DNA of 64,000 nucleotides from an uncultured Owenweeksia sp. Its GTDB lineage: Bacteria > Bacteroidota > Bacteroidia > Flavobacteriales > Schleiferiaceae. Made by a program: the position numbers and the translations under genes. The DNA lies in NCBI GenBank assembly GCA_937146805.1, contig CAKZRR010000043.1:62001-126000 (forward strand). Reading direction: 5' to 3'. Positions 27,666 to 38,914 of the stretch are shown here, in pieces; the first letter of the stretch is position 1, and every line of letters begins with the position of its first letter. The notes below the pieces were generated by a model. The model was given only the letters and a program-made list of their open reading frames with translations. It had not been told where the DNA came from and did no database searches.

Positions 27666-28566
27666 GCTTAATTTTACGTTTACTCCACCAAAAGGCCATG
27701 GTTAAGCCGGCCACAATGTGCCATATTCCCCACCATCCTGCTATAATGGCCATTCCTCCTAAACCGTCAAAAAAACTAAAAATTAACAATAGACCCAAAC
27801 CTGAATTTTGGATACCCGTTTCAACCGCTAATGTTCGTCTATCCGCAATAGGCAACTTACCTAATTTACCTAAATAGTAACCACAACTTAAGGCAATGGC
27901 ATTATGTAAAAACACCAACAAAATTATCTGACCAATAAATCTTTTAAATAAATCTATATTATTGCTAAAGGCCAAAATAACCAATGCTACAAATATTAAA
28001 ATAGATAAGGGTTTTAGCACCTTACTAATTACTTCTGCTGTTTTTGGCTTCCATCTTCGTACTAGCATACCCGCTACCAAAGGGGCCGCTAAAATTAGCG
28101 CCACCGTTTTAAAAACATCTATCGGGTTTATAGAAACTTGCTCTAAAATTGCCTGGGTAGGTGGGTACAGACCGCCCCAAAAACTCAAATTAAATGGAGT
28201 AAAAAAGATGGCCAACAAAGTAGCAAATGCTGTAAGGGTAACTGATAGTGCTGAGTTGCCCCCCGAAATCTGACTCATGAAATTGGAAATATTACCACCT
28301 GGGCAAGCCGCTACCAATATCATTCCTAGCGCTATACTAGGTGTTGGTTCAAAGATATATACCAGTAAAAATGTAAGGGCGGGTAATACTACAAACTGCG
28401 AAAGCACCCCAAGCAAAGCCGATTTAGGGGCCTTTACTATACGCACAAAATCTTGGGTGGTTAAGCCTAAAGCAACACCAAACATCACCACCGCAAGGGC
28501 AATATTTAAGCCCCAAAGGGCATCTTCACTAAAATTTAGCTTTACGCTATCTATTGAGTTTTCCAT
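27658..28566 (-). CDS. BASS-family (bile acid:sodium symporter-like) transporter
   Basis: The 302-aa protein has about nine or ten hydrophobic segments with BASS signatures: ACPGGNISNFMSQISGGN near residue 87 and ETGIQNSGLGLLL near residue 250, in the two helix break regions. The fold couples Na+ to uptake of organic anions such as bile acids, pantoate or pyruvate; the substrate here is unknown. It has its own TATATTTG promoter element (28579-28586) and overlaps the acyltransferase gene by 8 bases. Confidence 0.9.
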   Translation of the reverse strand: MENSIDSVKLNFSEDALWGLNIALAVVMFGVALGLTTQDFVRIVKAPKSALLGVLSQFVVLPALTFLLVYIFEPTPSIALGMILVAACPGGNISNFMSQISGGNSALSVTLTAFATLLAIFFTPFNLSFWGGLYPPTQAILEQVSINPIDVFKTVALILAAPLVAGMLVRRWKPKTAEVISKVLKPLSILIFVALVILAFSNNIDLFKRFIGQIILLVFLHNAIALSCGYYLGKLGKLPIADRRTLAVETGIQNSGLGLLLIFSFFDGLGGMAIIAGWWGIWHIVAGLTMAFWWSKRKIKHE

Positions 28567-28578
28567 GTATCAAAAGGC

Positions 28579-28586
28579 CAAATATA
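28579..28586 (-). promoter_or_regulatory. Candidate -7 element for the BASS transporter
   Basis: TATATTTG on the minus strand fits TAnnTTTG and lies 13 bases before the ATG. It suggests the transporter has its own promoter, separate from the small RNA unit upstream. Confidence 0.45.
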
Positions 28587-28654
28587 AAAAGTAAAATTAC
28601 AATTTACACTTAGCTAAAAAGCTGTTTGTCAGATACAAAAAAGAAAAATTGATT

Positions 28655-28753
28655 GAAAAAAGGGGAGCCAAAAGAATTTATCCCTCACGGAAGGAATTTA
28701 GCTGCTAACCCAACGGCTCCCCTAATATTGTGGACTACCAGTCCTAAATATTT
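28655..28753 (-). ncRNA. Candidate orphan small RNA of about 98 nt
   Basis: This 391-base gene-free stretch contains no plausible ORF but has a complete transcription unit on the minus strand. A promoter (TTG 28785-28787, 17 bases, TATATTTG 28760-28767) would start transcription near 28752. The transcript opens with a hairpin (AATATT/AATATT enclosing GGACT/AGTCC, 28724-28752). It then folds a 9-bp stem (28661-28669 with 28715-28723) around a 45-base loop and ends in a T run at 28656-28661. I do not recognise it: it lacks the SRP RNA core. The BASS gene downstream has its own promoter element, which favours a free RNA over a riboswitch. Confidence 0.5.
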
Positions 28754-28759
28754 TGGCTG

Positions 28760-28787
28760 CAAATATACTGAATCCGTTGATAATCAA
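28760..28787 (-). promoter_or_regulatory. Promoter of the candidate small RNA
   Basis: On the minus strand TTG (28785-28787), a 17-base spacer and TATATTTG (28760-28767) match the Bacteroidota consensus. Confidence 0.6.
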
Positions 28788-28905
28788 CCATAAGATATGG
28801 GGATTTTCACCAGTATCTTTTTTGCAAGGATTAACCCTACAAAACATGATGGTCTAATTTTTAAATACTCTCTTCTCATTTTAATTCTAGGATTAAAGGC
28901 TTTAT

Positions 28906-28938
28906 TTTGCCTGTCCCTTTCAATTAGCAATATCTTTA
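28906..28938 (+). promoter_or_regulatory. Candidate promoter of the 2-oxoglutarate oxygenase gene
   Basis: TTTG (28906-28909), a 21-base spacer and TATCTTTA (28931-28938, one mismatch to TAnnTTTG) lie 20 bases before the ATG at 28958. Confidence 0.5.
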
Positions 28939-28957
28939 CATCACCCAAAAAACAGTT

Positions 28958-29908
28958 ATGAGCAATTCCATACCGTCCATTGATTTAGCCGATTTCACTT
29001 CTAATGATCAAGCTCGAAAAGAGGCTTTTGTGTCTCAGTTAGGACAGGCATATGAAGACATTGGCTTTGTAGCCGTTAAAAATCATGGCTTAACTAACAG
29101 CCAAAGTGAGCTGCTTTACCAACAAGTAGAGGCCTTTTTTAATTTACCTGCTAACCAAAAGAAAGAATATGAAATTGAAGGTTTGGCCGGCCAACGTGGT
29201 TATACTTCTTTTGGTAAGGAACATGCAAAAGGAAGAAATACAGGTGATTTAAAAGAGTTTTGGCACTTTGGTCAGTATGTAGAAGATGGCGATACTATTG
29301 CTCAGGAATATCCCAACAATGTATCCGTAAAAGAGCTGAAAGAGTTTGATGGTATTGGAAAAAAAGTATATCAAACCTTAGAGAATGCGGGAAAGGAAAT
29401 GTTGCGAGCCATTGCTTTATACTTAGGCTTAGCTGAAACTTATTTTGATGCTAAAATTCACAACGGCAACAGTATTTTAAGGCCCATTCATTACCCACCT
29501 ATTACCAATGAGCCCAAAGATGCTGTTCGTGCTGCCGAGCATGAAGACATTAACTTAATTACCTTGTTAATGGGCGCTAGTGCGGAAGGATTACAGGTAC
29601 TCAACAAAAATAATGAATGGATAAGCGTAACCGCGCTACCCAACCAAATAGTGGTAAACGTTGGAGATATGCTACAGCGTTTAACCAACAACCAATTAAA
29701 AAGCACCACCCACCGTGTGGTTAACCCTCCTCGCGAAAAATGGAGTCAATCTCGTTTCTCCATTCCCTTTTTCTTGCACCCTAGATCGGAAATGCGCTTG
29801 GATTGCCTAACCGCATGCTGCACAGAAGGACGTCCTCCATTGTATTCGGATATTTCGGCTGGGGAATATTTAAATGAACGATTAGCAGAAATTGGGCTTA
29901 AAAAATAG
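28958..29908 (+). CDS. 2-oxoglutarate/Fe(II) oxygenase, isopenicillin N synthase-like family
   Basis: The 316-aa protein has the N-terminal DIOX_N region and a jelly-roll core with the iron ligands His195 and Asp197 (HED) and His252 (TTHRVV), plus Arg266-x-Ser268 for 2-oxoglutarate binding. The family oxidises small molecules with O2. Bacterial members include ethylene-forming and isopenicillin N synthases, but most, including this, have no known substrate. The SUI1-like gene follows after 2 bases, so the two are in an operon. Confidence 0.9.
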   Translation: MSNSIPSIDLADFTSNDQARKEAFVSQLGQAYEDIGFVAVKNHGLTNSQSELLYQQVEAFFNLPANQKKEYEIEGLAGQRGYTSFGKEHAKGRNTGDLKEFWHFGQYVEDGDTIAQEYPNNVSVKELKEFDGIGKKVYQTLENAGKEMLRAIALYLGLAETYFDAKIHNGNSILRPIHYPPITNEPKDAVRAAEHEDINLITLLMGASAEGLQVLNKNNEWISVTALPNQIVVNVGDMLQRLTNNQLKSTTHRVVNPPREKWSQSRFSIPFFLHPRSEMRLDCLTACCTEGRPPLYSDISAGEYLNERLAEIGLKK

Positions 29909-29910
29909 AC

Positions 29911-30264
29911 ATGGGAAAAAGTAAAAAAATTGAAAGCTTGGCTGACTTAGGTGGCTTTGTATACAGTACCAATGATAATTTTGAAACCGATAATGGAGCT
30001 GAGGAAGAGACCCTCAATAGCTCGGATCAGCGATTAGAGGCCCACCTCGAAAAAAAAGGTAGAGGAGGCAAAACAGCGGTTATTATAAAAGGATTTATTG
30101 GAAATGACGAGGATTTAAAATCGCTGGCCAAAAAAATCAAAAATCACTGTGCTACAGGTGGAAGCGTAAAGGATGGCGAAATAATTATTCAGGGAAATGT
30201 GCGCGATAAAGCGATGGATTACCTAAAAAACCAAGGATACATGGTTAAACGCGTAGGCGGTTAA
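29911..30264 (+). CDS. SUI1-family translation initiation factor (YciH-like)
   Basis: The 117-aa protein has a SUI1/eIF1 domain at about residues 50-117: GRGGKTAVIIKGF, then LAKKIKNHCATGGSVKDGEIIIQG, ending in GYMVKRVGG. Bacterial SUI1 proteins bind the 30S subunit and affect start-site selection, although their physiological role is not firmly established. The preceding ~45 residues are acidic and poorly conserved. The gene's stop is one base from the convergent Ppx/GppA stop. Confidence 0.93.
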   Translation: MGKSKKIESLADLGGFVYSTNDNFETDNGAEEETLNSSDQRLEAHLEKKGRGGKTAVIIKGFIGNDEDLKSLAKKIKNHCATGGSVKDGEIIIQGNVRDKAMDYLKNQGYMVKRVGG

Positions 30265-30265
30265 T

Positions 30266-31174
30266 CTATAGCTCTATGTGCTGCTCGGCAAAATTATCGT
30301 TGTATAAATTTCGTACCATACCGTCCGCTAACCCTTTTTTAGGAACCAACATTTTTGATGATGTAGCCCAACGCATGGCCGATAAATAAATACGCAAAGC
30401 ATGTGTAATCACATCAGCCCTATCGGGATTCAAATCGTATTGCAACATTCGTTGCTCTGGTTCTAAGGCCATTAAATTTTGGTAGGTTTCTTCTAAAAAA
30501 TCTACCGAAAGGGTATTGCCCACGGCCAAACCCGTCATTTTAAAAGTACGATTGATGTTGCCACCAGAGCCCACCATTAAAACATTAGATAAGCCCGCTG
30601 TCTTCTCTTTTATCCACTCTTCCATTTCCTGCCAAAGAGTTTCATCCACACGGTTTTTTAACAAACGAATAGTTCCAATTTTAAAAGAGCGGCTTGCTCT
30701 AATTTCATCTCCACTAAACAAAGTAAACTCAGTACTACCACCTCCTACATCCATATAAAGAAAGTTAGAACTCATGCTGCTTATAGTAGATATCAACCCC
30801 GAGTTAAAAATAATTTGAGCCTCCTCTTTGCCATCAATCAATTCAATGGAAATGTTTGAATTTTTAGCAATTTCGGCTATCACCTCTTTTCCATTTTCCG
30901 CTTCTCGCATAGCCGAAGTAGCACATGCTCGATAAACCTCTACTCCATACACATCCATAATGGCGCGGTAAGCTTGCATGCCTTTAACTAATCTCTCTAG
31001 ATTGTCATCGGATATTTTTCCATTCTCAAAAACATCGGCTCCCAGCCTAATTGGCAAACGTGTAAGTGATGATTTTTTAAAAATAATTTCGCCTTCATTA
31101 TTAATTACATTACTAATAAGTAGGCGTATCGAGTTTGATCCAATGTCAATACCTGCTAGTTTCGTTATCTTCAC
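30266..31174 (-). CDS. Ppx/GppA-family exopolyphosphatase
   Basis: The 302-aa protein has the ASKHA phosphate loops GIDIGSNSIRLL (near residue 9) and DVGGGSTEF (near residue 142). The family hydrolyses terminal phosphates of polyphosphate or converts pppGpp to ppGpp. It lacks the C-terminal HD domain of long Ppx proteins, so it is the short form. It overlaps ppk1 by 4 bases, placing synthesis and breakdown of polyphosphate on one message. Confidence 0.93.
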   Translation of the reverse strand: MKITKLAGIDIGSNSIRLLISNVINNEGEIIFKKSSLTRLPIRLGADVFENGKISDDNLERLVKGMQAYRAIMDVYGVEVYRACATSAMREAENGKEVIAEIAKNSNISIELIDGKEEAQIIFNSGLISTISSMSSNFLYMDVGGGSTEFTLFSGDEIRASRSFKIGTIRLLKNRVDETLWQEMEEWIKEKTAGLSNVLMVGSGGNINRTFKMTGLAVGNTLSVDFLEETYQNLMALEPEQRMLQYDLNPDRADVITHALRIYLSAMRWATSSKMLVPKKGLADGMVRNLYNDNFAEQHIEL

Positions 31175-33240
31175 TTTCCTCTTTTTAATTGCTTTTTAAC
31201 ATATTGGTGCAAAGCATATTGCGACCGTACTTTATGGCCTTTTATTACCCTATAGGCATTTGGCTCTTCCCTATTATGCCAGCGACTTTTCACGTTGTCT
31301 TTCCAAATAATATCTAAATGCTCACGCAATTGTCGCTTTACATTTTCATCATAAATGGGCGTGGTAACTTCCACTCTATAATCCAAGTTTCTAGGCATCC
31401 AGTCGGCTGATGAGATATAGTAAGCAGGGTTACCGCCATTCTCAAATACCAACACCCGTGAATGCTCCAAAAATCGATCTAAAATACTAATGGCCTCAAT
31501 GTTTTCGCTCAAACCTTTAACCCCCGGAATTAAAGAACAAATTCCCCTAACTATAAGTTTGATTTTAACCCCATAGGCGCTGGCTTCGTATAATTTTTCA
31601 ATTAACTTTACATCAGATAAACTATTCAATTTTAGCGTAATACCTGCTTTACTCCCTCGTTTGGCATGCTCAATTTCTCTGCTAATTAATTTAATCAAAC
31701 TTTTACGGGTGCTATCTGGCGAAACCAAAAGGTGCTGAAATTTAAAGCGTTTGTAATTGCTTTGTAAAAAGCTAAACACTTTTTCAATCTCTTTAGTTAT
31801 TGCCTTATTGGCCGTTAACAAATGGTAATCGGTGTAAAACCTAGCCGTTGATTCATTAAAGTTACCTGTACCAATACTGGCATAGTGGCGTAAACCTTCT
31901 TCCTCCTGCCTTGTAATTAATATAAGCTTGCTGTGAACTTTTAATCCAGGCACACCAAAAATAACTTGCACTCCTTCGGCTTGTAATTCTTGCGTCCATT
32001 TAATATTAGCAGCTTCATCAAAACGAGCTTTTAGCTCAATAACCACGGTAACTTGTTTTCCGTTTTTTGCCGCATTTACCAAGGCACTAATAATGCGTGA
32101 GCTGGTCGCCAAGCGATACAAGGTTGTTTTGATACTTAGCACGTTGGGATCTAAAGCCGCCTCGCGTAGCGTACGAATGATGTACGAAAAGCTATGATAG
32201 GGCATAAAAAGCAAAATATCCTTTTCGCGCAATACCTTTAAAATACTCCGATCCATATCCAACTCCGGGTGGTTCATCGATGGCAAGCTCTCAAACTCTA
32301 AATCGCGGCTACCAATATTGGGGAATTTGATGTAATCCTTTTTATTGTGATAACGCCCTCCTGGAATCAAGCTATCAAAAGTATCAAGATGCACCCCGTT
32401 AATTAAAAACTGGAGCATGTCACTCGAAATCTCCTTATCATAAACAAAACGCACAGGATCTCCAGTTCTCCTTCGTTTTACGGATGTTGACATTTTCTCT
32501 AAAAACCCTTTAGAGACATCATCGTCTAAATCAAGCTCCGCATCTCTAGTAATTTTAATAGTATGGGCTTCAATTTTATCAAATTCATAGATAAAAAAAA
32601 TGTAATCGAGATTGTATCGAATAACGTCTTCTAAGTAAATTAAGAATTTTTTTCCGTAACGAGGCAGCTCCCAAAAACGACCCAACAGCTCCGAAGGCAC
32701 CTCTATAAGAGCGTATTGCGGATTTTCGGGATCGATATTTTTAATTAGCTTAATGGCTAAATAAATAGACTTATCCTTTAGTTCGGGTAATTTTTCACTG
32801 TCGTTAAGAATTAGGGTAATGACGGCTGGGCTAATTTTATCGATGAAAATTTTACGGACCACTTCCTTCTGCCCTGTGGTAAGTGATTTTTCATCTACCA
32901 CCGAAATATCGTTTTGTTCTATTTCTTTTAGCAGCCCATCGTTAATCTCTTGCGCTTTAGCTTGCATGGTAATTACCCTTTCCGAAATTTTTTCAAGCAG
33001 CATGCTCGGTGCTAATCCCCCTAGCCTTTTTTGAGGCGAATCCTTTAGTTGACTTAGCCGCTGAATACTGGCAAAGCGTACTCTAAAAAATTCATCCATA
33101 TTACTGGAAAAAATACCTAGAAACCGTAGCCTTTCCACAATCGGGTTAGACGTATCAACGGCTTCTTGCAATACGCGTTCATTAAACAATAGCCAGCTTA
33201 AATCGCGGGCCACCATGGTGGGTGCTGATGGGTTGATCAC
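31171..33240 (-). CDS. ppk1: Polyphosphate kinase 1
   Basis: The 689-aa protein polymerises the gamma-phosphate of ATP into polyphosphate at the membrane. It has the N-terminal domain (DLSWLLFNERVLQEA), the head domain and the two phospholipase-D-like catalytic domains. The autophosphorylated histidine lies in KVHSKLILI and the second conserved histidine in LEHSRVLVFENGG. Length is normal for PPK1. It overlaps the upstream SixA-like gene by one base and the downstream Ppx/GppA gene by 4 bases. Confidence 0.97.
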   Translation of the reverse strand: MINPSAPTMVARDLSWLLFNERVLQEAVDTSNPIVERLRFLGIFSSNMDEFFRVRFASIQRLSQLKDSPQKRLGGLAPSMLLEKISERVITMQAKAQEINDGLLKEIEQNDISVVDEKSLTTGQKEVVRKIFIDKISPAVITLILNDSEKLPELKDKSIYLAIKLIKNIDPENPQYALIEVPSELLGRFWELPRYGKKFLIYLEDVIRYNLDYIFFIYEFDKIEAHTIKITRDAELDLDDDVSKGFLEKMSTSVKRRRTGDPVRFVYDKEISSDMLQFLINGVHLDTFDSLIPGGRYHNKKDYIKFPNIGSRDLEFESLPSMNHPELDMDRSILKVLREKDILLFMPYHSFSYIIRTLREAALDPNVLSIKTTLYRLATSSRIISALVNAAKNGKQVTVVIELKARFDEAANIKWTQELQAEGVQVIFGVPGLKVHSKLILITRQEEEGLRHYASIGTGNFNESTARFYTDYHLLTANKAITKEIEKVFSFLQSNYKRFKFQHLLVSPDSTRKSLIKLISREIEHAKRGSKAGITLKLNSLSDVKLIEKLYEASAYGVKIKLIVRGICSLIPGVKGLSENIEAISILDRFLEHSRVLVFENGGNPAYYISSADWMPRNLDYRVEVTTPIYDENVKRQLREHLDIIWKDNVKSRWHNREEPNAYRVIKGHKVRSQYALHQYVKKQLKRGK

Positions 33241-33734
33241 TATTTGTTTCGTCTTTTTGGATAATCAAAAAAGAGCAAGTCTGCCTTTTTATCTATACTG
33301 CTCCAGTTTTTAGATTCAAAGTTAAGGCAAGCCACACCCGTAGTAGGCACATTGTCAATTCTATGATCTATGCATTTATTTACAAAATCGGTTAAGGTTG
33401 GGTTATGGCCAAAAATCATTACCGAATCCCAATCATCATTTAAACCTTTTACAAATTCAAACATTGCCTTATTACTGGCCATGTAAATTTCTTCTCTAAT
33501 TTCTAAGTTATCAAAAGTGAGTTGCAACTGCTTTGAAAAAATTAAAGCGGTATGAAGTGCTCTTGTAGCTGGGCTCGAAAATATTTTTTGCGGTCTTTCG
33601 CCCTCTTGCCTTAACCACTCAGAGGTATTGTAGGCATCTCTTATGCCACTTCCTTTTAAGGGTCTATCCATATCGCTTAAACCCTCGTGGCGCCACGATG
33701 ATTTGGCATGCCTAACTAAATAAAGTTTTTTCAT
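33240..33734 (-). CDS. SixA-like histidine phosphatase
   Basis: The 164-aa protein opens with the phosphatase motif LVRHAKSSW, in which the phosphohistidine is in R-H-A (the SixA variant of R-H-G). It also has the family's second His in 'IFGHNPTLTDF'. SixA proteins dephosphorylate phosphohistidine proteins such as histidine kinase phosphotransfer domains. Placement first in the polyphosphate operon suggests a regulatory or phosphate-related role, but the substrate is unknown. Confidence 0.9.
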   Translation of the reverse strand: MKKLYLVRHAKSSWRHEGLSDMDRPLKGSGIRDAYNTSEWLRQEGERPQKIFSSPATRALHTALIFSKQLQLTFDNLEIREEIYMASNKAMFEFVKGLNDDWDSVMIFGHNPTLTDFVNKCIDHRIDNVPTTGVACLNFESKNWSSIDKKADLLFFDYPKRRNK

Positions 33735-33825
33735 GATCTTAGTTTAGATCTCTAAAATATTGAAACTCGAATGTAAACATTTGTTGCGAAAGGGTGAATT
33801 CCTCTATATTAACAACCGGCTAAAT

Positions 33826-34890
33826 TTAGCGCCTTACCCCCATTTTATTTAAGGCTCGTTGATACCTTCTAGCGTAAGCTTTATGTTGAGCATAGGTACT
33901 TGAAAAATAACTGTCTCCCGAAAGGTCTTCCTTGGCTACAAAAAAGATGTAATTATGCTGGGTGTAATTAAGTACCGCATCTACATACCGCGAAGGCGGA
34001 ATAATAATGGGTCCCGGTGGTAAACCCTTGTATTTGTATGTGTTATAAGGTGAATCTACCTGTTTATCCTTATTTAATACACGCTTAATGCTAAAGTCTC
34101 CAAGTGCAAAAATCAAGGTGGGATCTGCCTGCAAGGGCATACCGCGCTTTAAACGATTTACATATACGCCCGCTACTTTAGGCATGTCGGCTTCCTTTTT
34201 GGTTTCCCAATATACTATGGAGGCCAGGGTAACCACCTCTGACTGGCTAAGCCCCATGGCGCGAGCTTTTCCAAGGCGATTGACCGTCCAGAATTCGGTG
34301 AATTCTTTCGCCATACGCTGCATAAGTTGCGATGTGCTAATACTCCAATTAACATGGTAAGTATTGGGAATAAACATGGCTGTGATGGTGGCGGTATTAA
34401 AACCATACTTTTTGAGCGAATCGGAATTTTGCAACCAGTTTACCAGTTCTACCGAATCGGCTTCAATGTTTTTAGACAACCTTCCGGCCAACTCTGGTAT
34501 TGTTCGTAATTGGTTAAACTGCACTTTCACATCTACCAATCCATTGCCTGCTCTTAGGTGGTTAATCAACTCATTGTTGCTCATCCCATCGTGTAAAATG
34601 TACTTTCCCGGCACCACATTTTTGCCTTGGTAGTTTTTTTCGTTAGCCAGCCATTTCAAGCTTTCTTGGTTTTTAATCCAGCCTTTCGCATTCAAGTTTT
34701 TAAGAACGGTCGCGGCATCATCGCTTCTACCAATAAAAAAATCGGCTTGCGCCTGAGGCAATTGAATATTGGCACCTTTTATACGATTATAATAGCGACT
34801 AGCTATGGCCAATGTACCAATTAAAAGCCCCGTAAAAAGGAGTATTTTAATTAGCTTCCCTTTCGTCCATTTTTTTCCTTTGGATGGCAT
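33826..34890 (-). CDS. mltG: Endolytic murein transglycosylase MltG
   Basis: The 354-aa protein has an N-terminal membrane anchor (about residues 11-28) and a YceG domain. The active-site region reads ASIVYWETKKE with the conserved Glu before Thr, followed by VAGVYVNRLKRGMPLQADPT and SPYNTYKYKGLPPGPI. MltG cuts nascent glycan strands in the periplasm and may end their synthesis. A TACATTTG promoter element lies just upstream. Confidence 0.95.
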   Translation of the reverse strand: MPSKGKKWTKGKLIKILLFTGLLIGTLAIASRYYNRIKGANIQLPQAQADFFIGRSDDAATVLKNLNAKGWIKNQESLKWLANEKNYQGKNVVPGKYILHDGMSNNELINHLRAGNGLVDVKVQFNQLRTIPELAGRLSKNIEADSVELVNWLQNSDSLKKYGFNTATITAMFIPNTYHVNWSISTSQLMQRMAKEFTEFWTVNRLGKARAMGLSQSEVVTLASIVYWETKKEADMPKVAGVYVNRLKRGMPLQADPTLIFALGDFSIKRVLNKDKQVDSPYNTYKYKGLPPGPIIIPPSRYVDAVLNYTQHNYIFFVAKEDLSGDSYFSSTYAQHKAYARRYQRALNKMGVRR

Positions 34891-34921
34891 TTATACTATT
34901 TCTTTTTTAGTTTTTACAAAA

Positions 34922-34929
34922 CAAATGTA
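34922..34929 (-). promoter_or_regulatory. Candidate -7 element of mltG
   Basis: TACATTTG on the minus strand fits TAnnTTTG and lies about 30 bases before the mltG ATG. The -33 partner is not clear. Confidence 0.4.
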
Positions 34930-35028
34930 AAGCGCATTAGCATGTGAAATCTCCAATTTAAAACTCTTGCTTGAAAAATTAATTAACAACAATTTTTCTA
35001 TCCCAAAACTTCCGTAAGAAACAAAAAA

Positions 35029-35055
35029 GCCGACTTTGCAATAAGCAAAGTCGGC
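35029..35055 (-). terminator. Intrinsic terminator of the carA-eno-gltA operon
   Basis: The perfect 11-bp stem GCCGACTTTGC (35029-35039) / GCAAAGTCGGC (35045-35055) with a T run on the minus strand lies 25 bases beyond the gltA stop. Confidence 0.92.
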
Positions 35056-35079
35056 ATGTAATGTAAGACGATGAACTGA

Positions 35080-36387
35080 CTATTTCCCGTCAAATTGCTT
35101 TTTCAATAATTCAGTAGTGGTACTTCCTGGTCTTTCAATTGGGAAGCTTAAAGCTCTATCCCAAATTAAACTTGCCATAGTACCTAAAGCACGAGAAACT
35201 CCAAATAATACCGTGTAAAAATCGTATTGATTTAAACCATAATGCATTAGCAACTGCCCCGAGTGCGCATCTACATTAGGCCAAGGGTTTTTCACCTTGC
35301 CTGTTTCTTGTAAAATTTCGGGTACCACCTCATAAACTCTGCTTACAATTTGAAACAAATCATCATGCGGCATGTGCTTTTGAGCAAACTCACGCTGCGC
35401 AGTATAGCGAGGATCCGTTTTACGCAATACTGCATGTCCAAAACCTGGAATTACTTTTCCTTCGTTTAATGTTTTTCGGCAATAGTTGGCAATTTGCTCT
35501 TTAGAAGGCAAGCCTCCACCTAACTCATCGCGCATGGCAAAAATCCAACGAATTACTTCTTGATTGGCCAAACCATGTAACGGGCCTGCTAAACCATTCA
35601 TACCGGCAGAAAAAGCCTGGTAGCTATCGGATAAAGCCGAACCCACCAAATGAATGGCGTGAGCAGAAACATTTCCACCTTCGTGATCAACGTGGATAGT
35701 CATATACAAACGAAGCAATTCTCTAAACTCTTCGTTATCAAAACCTAGCATGTGCGCAAAGTTTCCAGACCAATCTAAAGATGGATCGGGCTCAATGTGG
35801 TCGCCATTATGGTACATTCTACGATAAATGTAGGCCGCAATTCGCGGTAAACGCGCAATAAGATTCATGGCATCCTCGTAAGTAGGTTCCCAGTAATCTG
35901 ATTTATTAATACCGTTACGATATGATTTTTTAAACTCACTTTCAGTACGCAAAGCCATAATGGCAATTACAAACTGCGTCATAGGATGCGTGTGCATCGG
36001 CAAACCATCAATCACCTTAAATACATGTGGTGGAATTTGCGCTCTACGAGCCCAGTTATTACTTACTCTGCGAACGGTATCATCATCCGGAAGCTCATTA
36101 AAAAGCATCAAGTAAAAAATACCTTCTGGTAAAGGTTGCTCACCACCTGGGTAAGCTGGTAATTTTTCCTGTAATTCAGGAATACTGTATCCACGAAAGC
36201 GAATACCTTCGTTATGATCTAGCTTAGAAGTTTCGGTAACCAAGGCTTGCATGCCACGCATACCGCCAAAAAGCTGTGCTACTTTAATCTCCCCAATTAC
36301 TTCATCGCCATACTTGGCAACAAAATCCTTTACCTCTTTACGGGCCGGATCAATTTTGGTTCTAAAATGGTCTTTAAGTCTTTCCAT
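35080..36387 (-). CDS. gltA: Citrate synthase, mitochondrial/eukaryotic-like type
   Basis: The 435-aa enzyme condenses oxaloacetate and acetyl-CoA in the TCA cycle. Active-site segments are intact: DHEGGNVSAH, then SAGMNGLAGPLHGLANQE and GFGHAVLRKTDPR. These segments closely resemble animal and yeast mitochondrial citrate synthase (as I recall them), not the E. coli GltA type, and the length fits the dimeric type I enzyme. It lies 21 bases after eno in a carA-eno-gltA operon. Confidence 0.94.
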   Translation of the reverse strand: MERLKDHFRTKIDPARKEVKDFVAKYGDEVIGEIKVAQLFGGMRGMQALVTETSKLDHNEGIRFRGYSIPELQEKLPAYPGGEQPLPEGIFYLMLFNELPDDDTVRRVSNNWARRAQIPPHVFKVIDGLPMHTHPMTQFVIAIMALRTESEFKKSYRNGINKSDYWEPTYEDAMNLIARLPRIAAYIYRRMYHNGDHIEPDPSLDWSGNFAHMLGFDNEEFRELLRLYMTIHVDHEGGNVSAHAIHLVGSALSDSYQAFSAGMNGLAGPLHGLANQEVIRWIFAMRDELGGGLPSKEQIANYCRKTLNEGKVIPGFGHAVLRKTDPRYTAQREFAQKHMPHDDLFQIVSRVYEVVPEILQETGKVKNPWPNVDAHSGQLLMHYGLNQYDFYTVLFGVSRALGTMASLIWDRALSFPIERPGSTTTELLKKQFDGK

Positions 36388-36408
36388 GATGTTGTTATTT
36401 AGAGGAGA

Positions 36409-38819
<2,411 letters not shown>

Positions 38820-38840
38820 TTACGATTTAAAATATTTGGC

Positions 38841-38876
38841 AAAAAAAAAGGATAAGAATCAAAAATCCTTACCCTT
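38841..38876 (-). terminator. Intrinsic terminator after rplQ
   Basis: On the minus strand GGGTAAG pairs with CTTATCC (one G-U) in a short imperfect stem followed by at least nine T. It separates the ribosomal operon from carA-eno-gltA, possibly leaky. Confidence 0.7.
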
Positions 38877-38914
38877 TTCTATATCTATTTGATAAATTTC
38901 AATTTGTGGTGATT

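Noticed and set aside
28655-28753. Small SRP RNA (ffs)
   Set aside because: Size and AGCAG string are suggestive, but the universally conserved AGG...GGAAGG core with the GGAA tetraloop is missing on this strand, and the other strand lacks a promoter.
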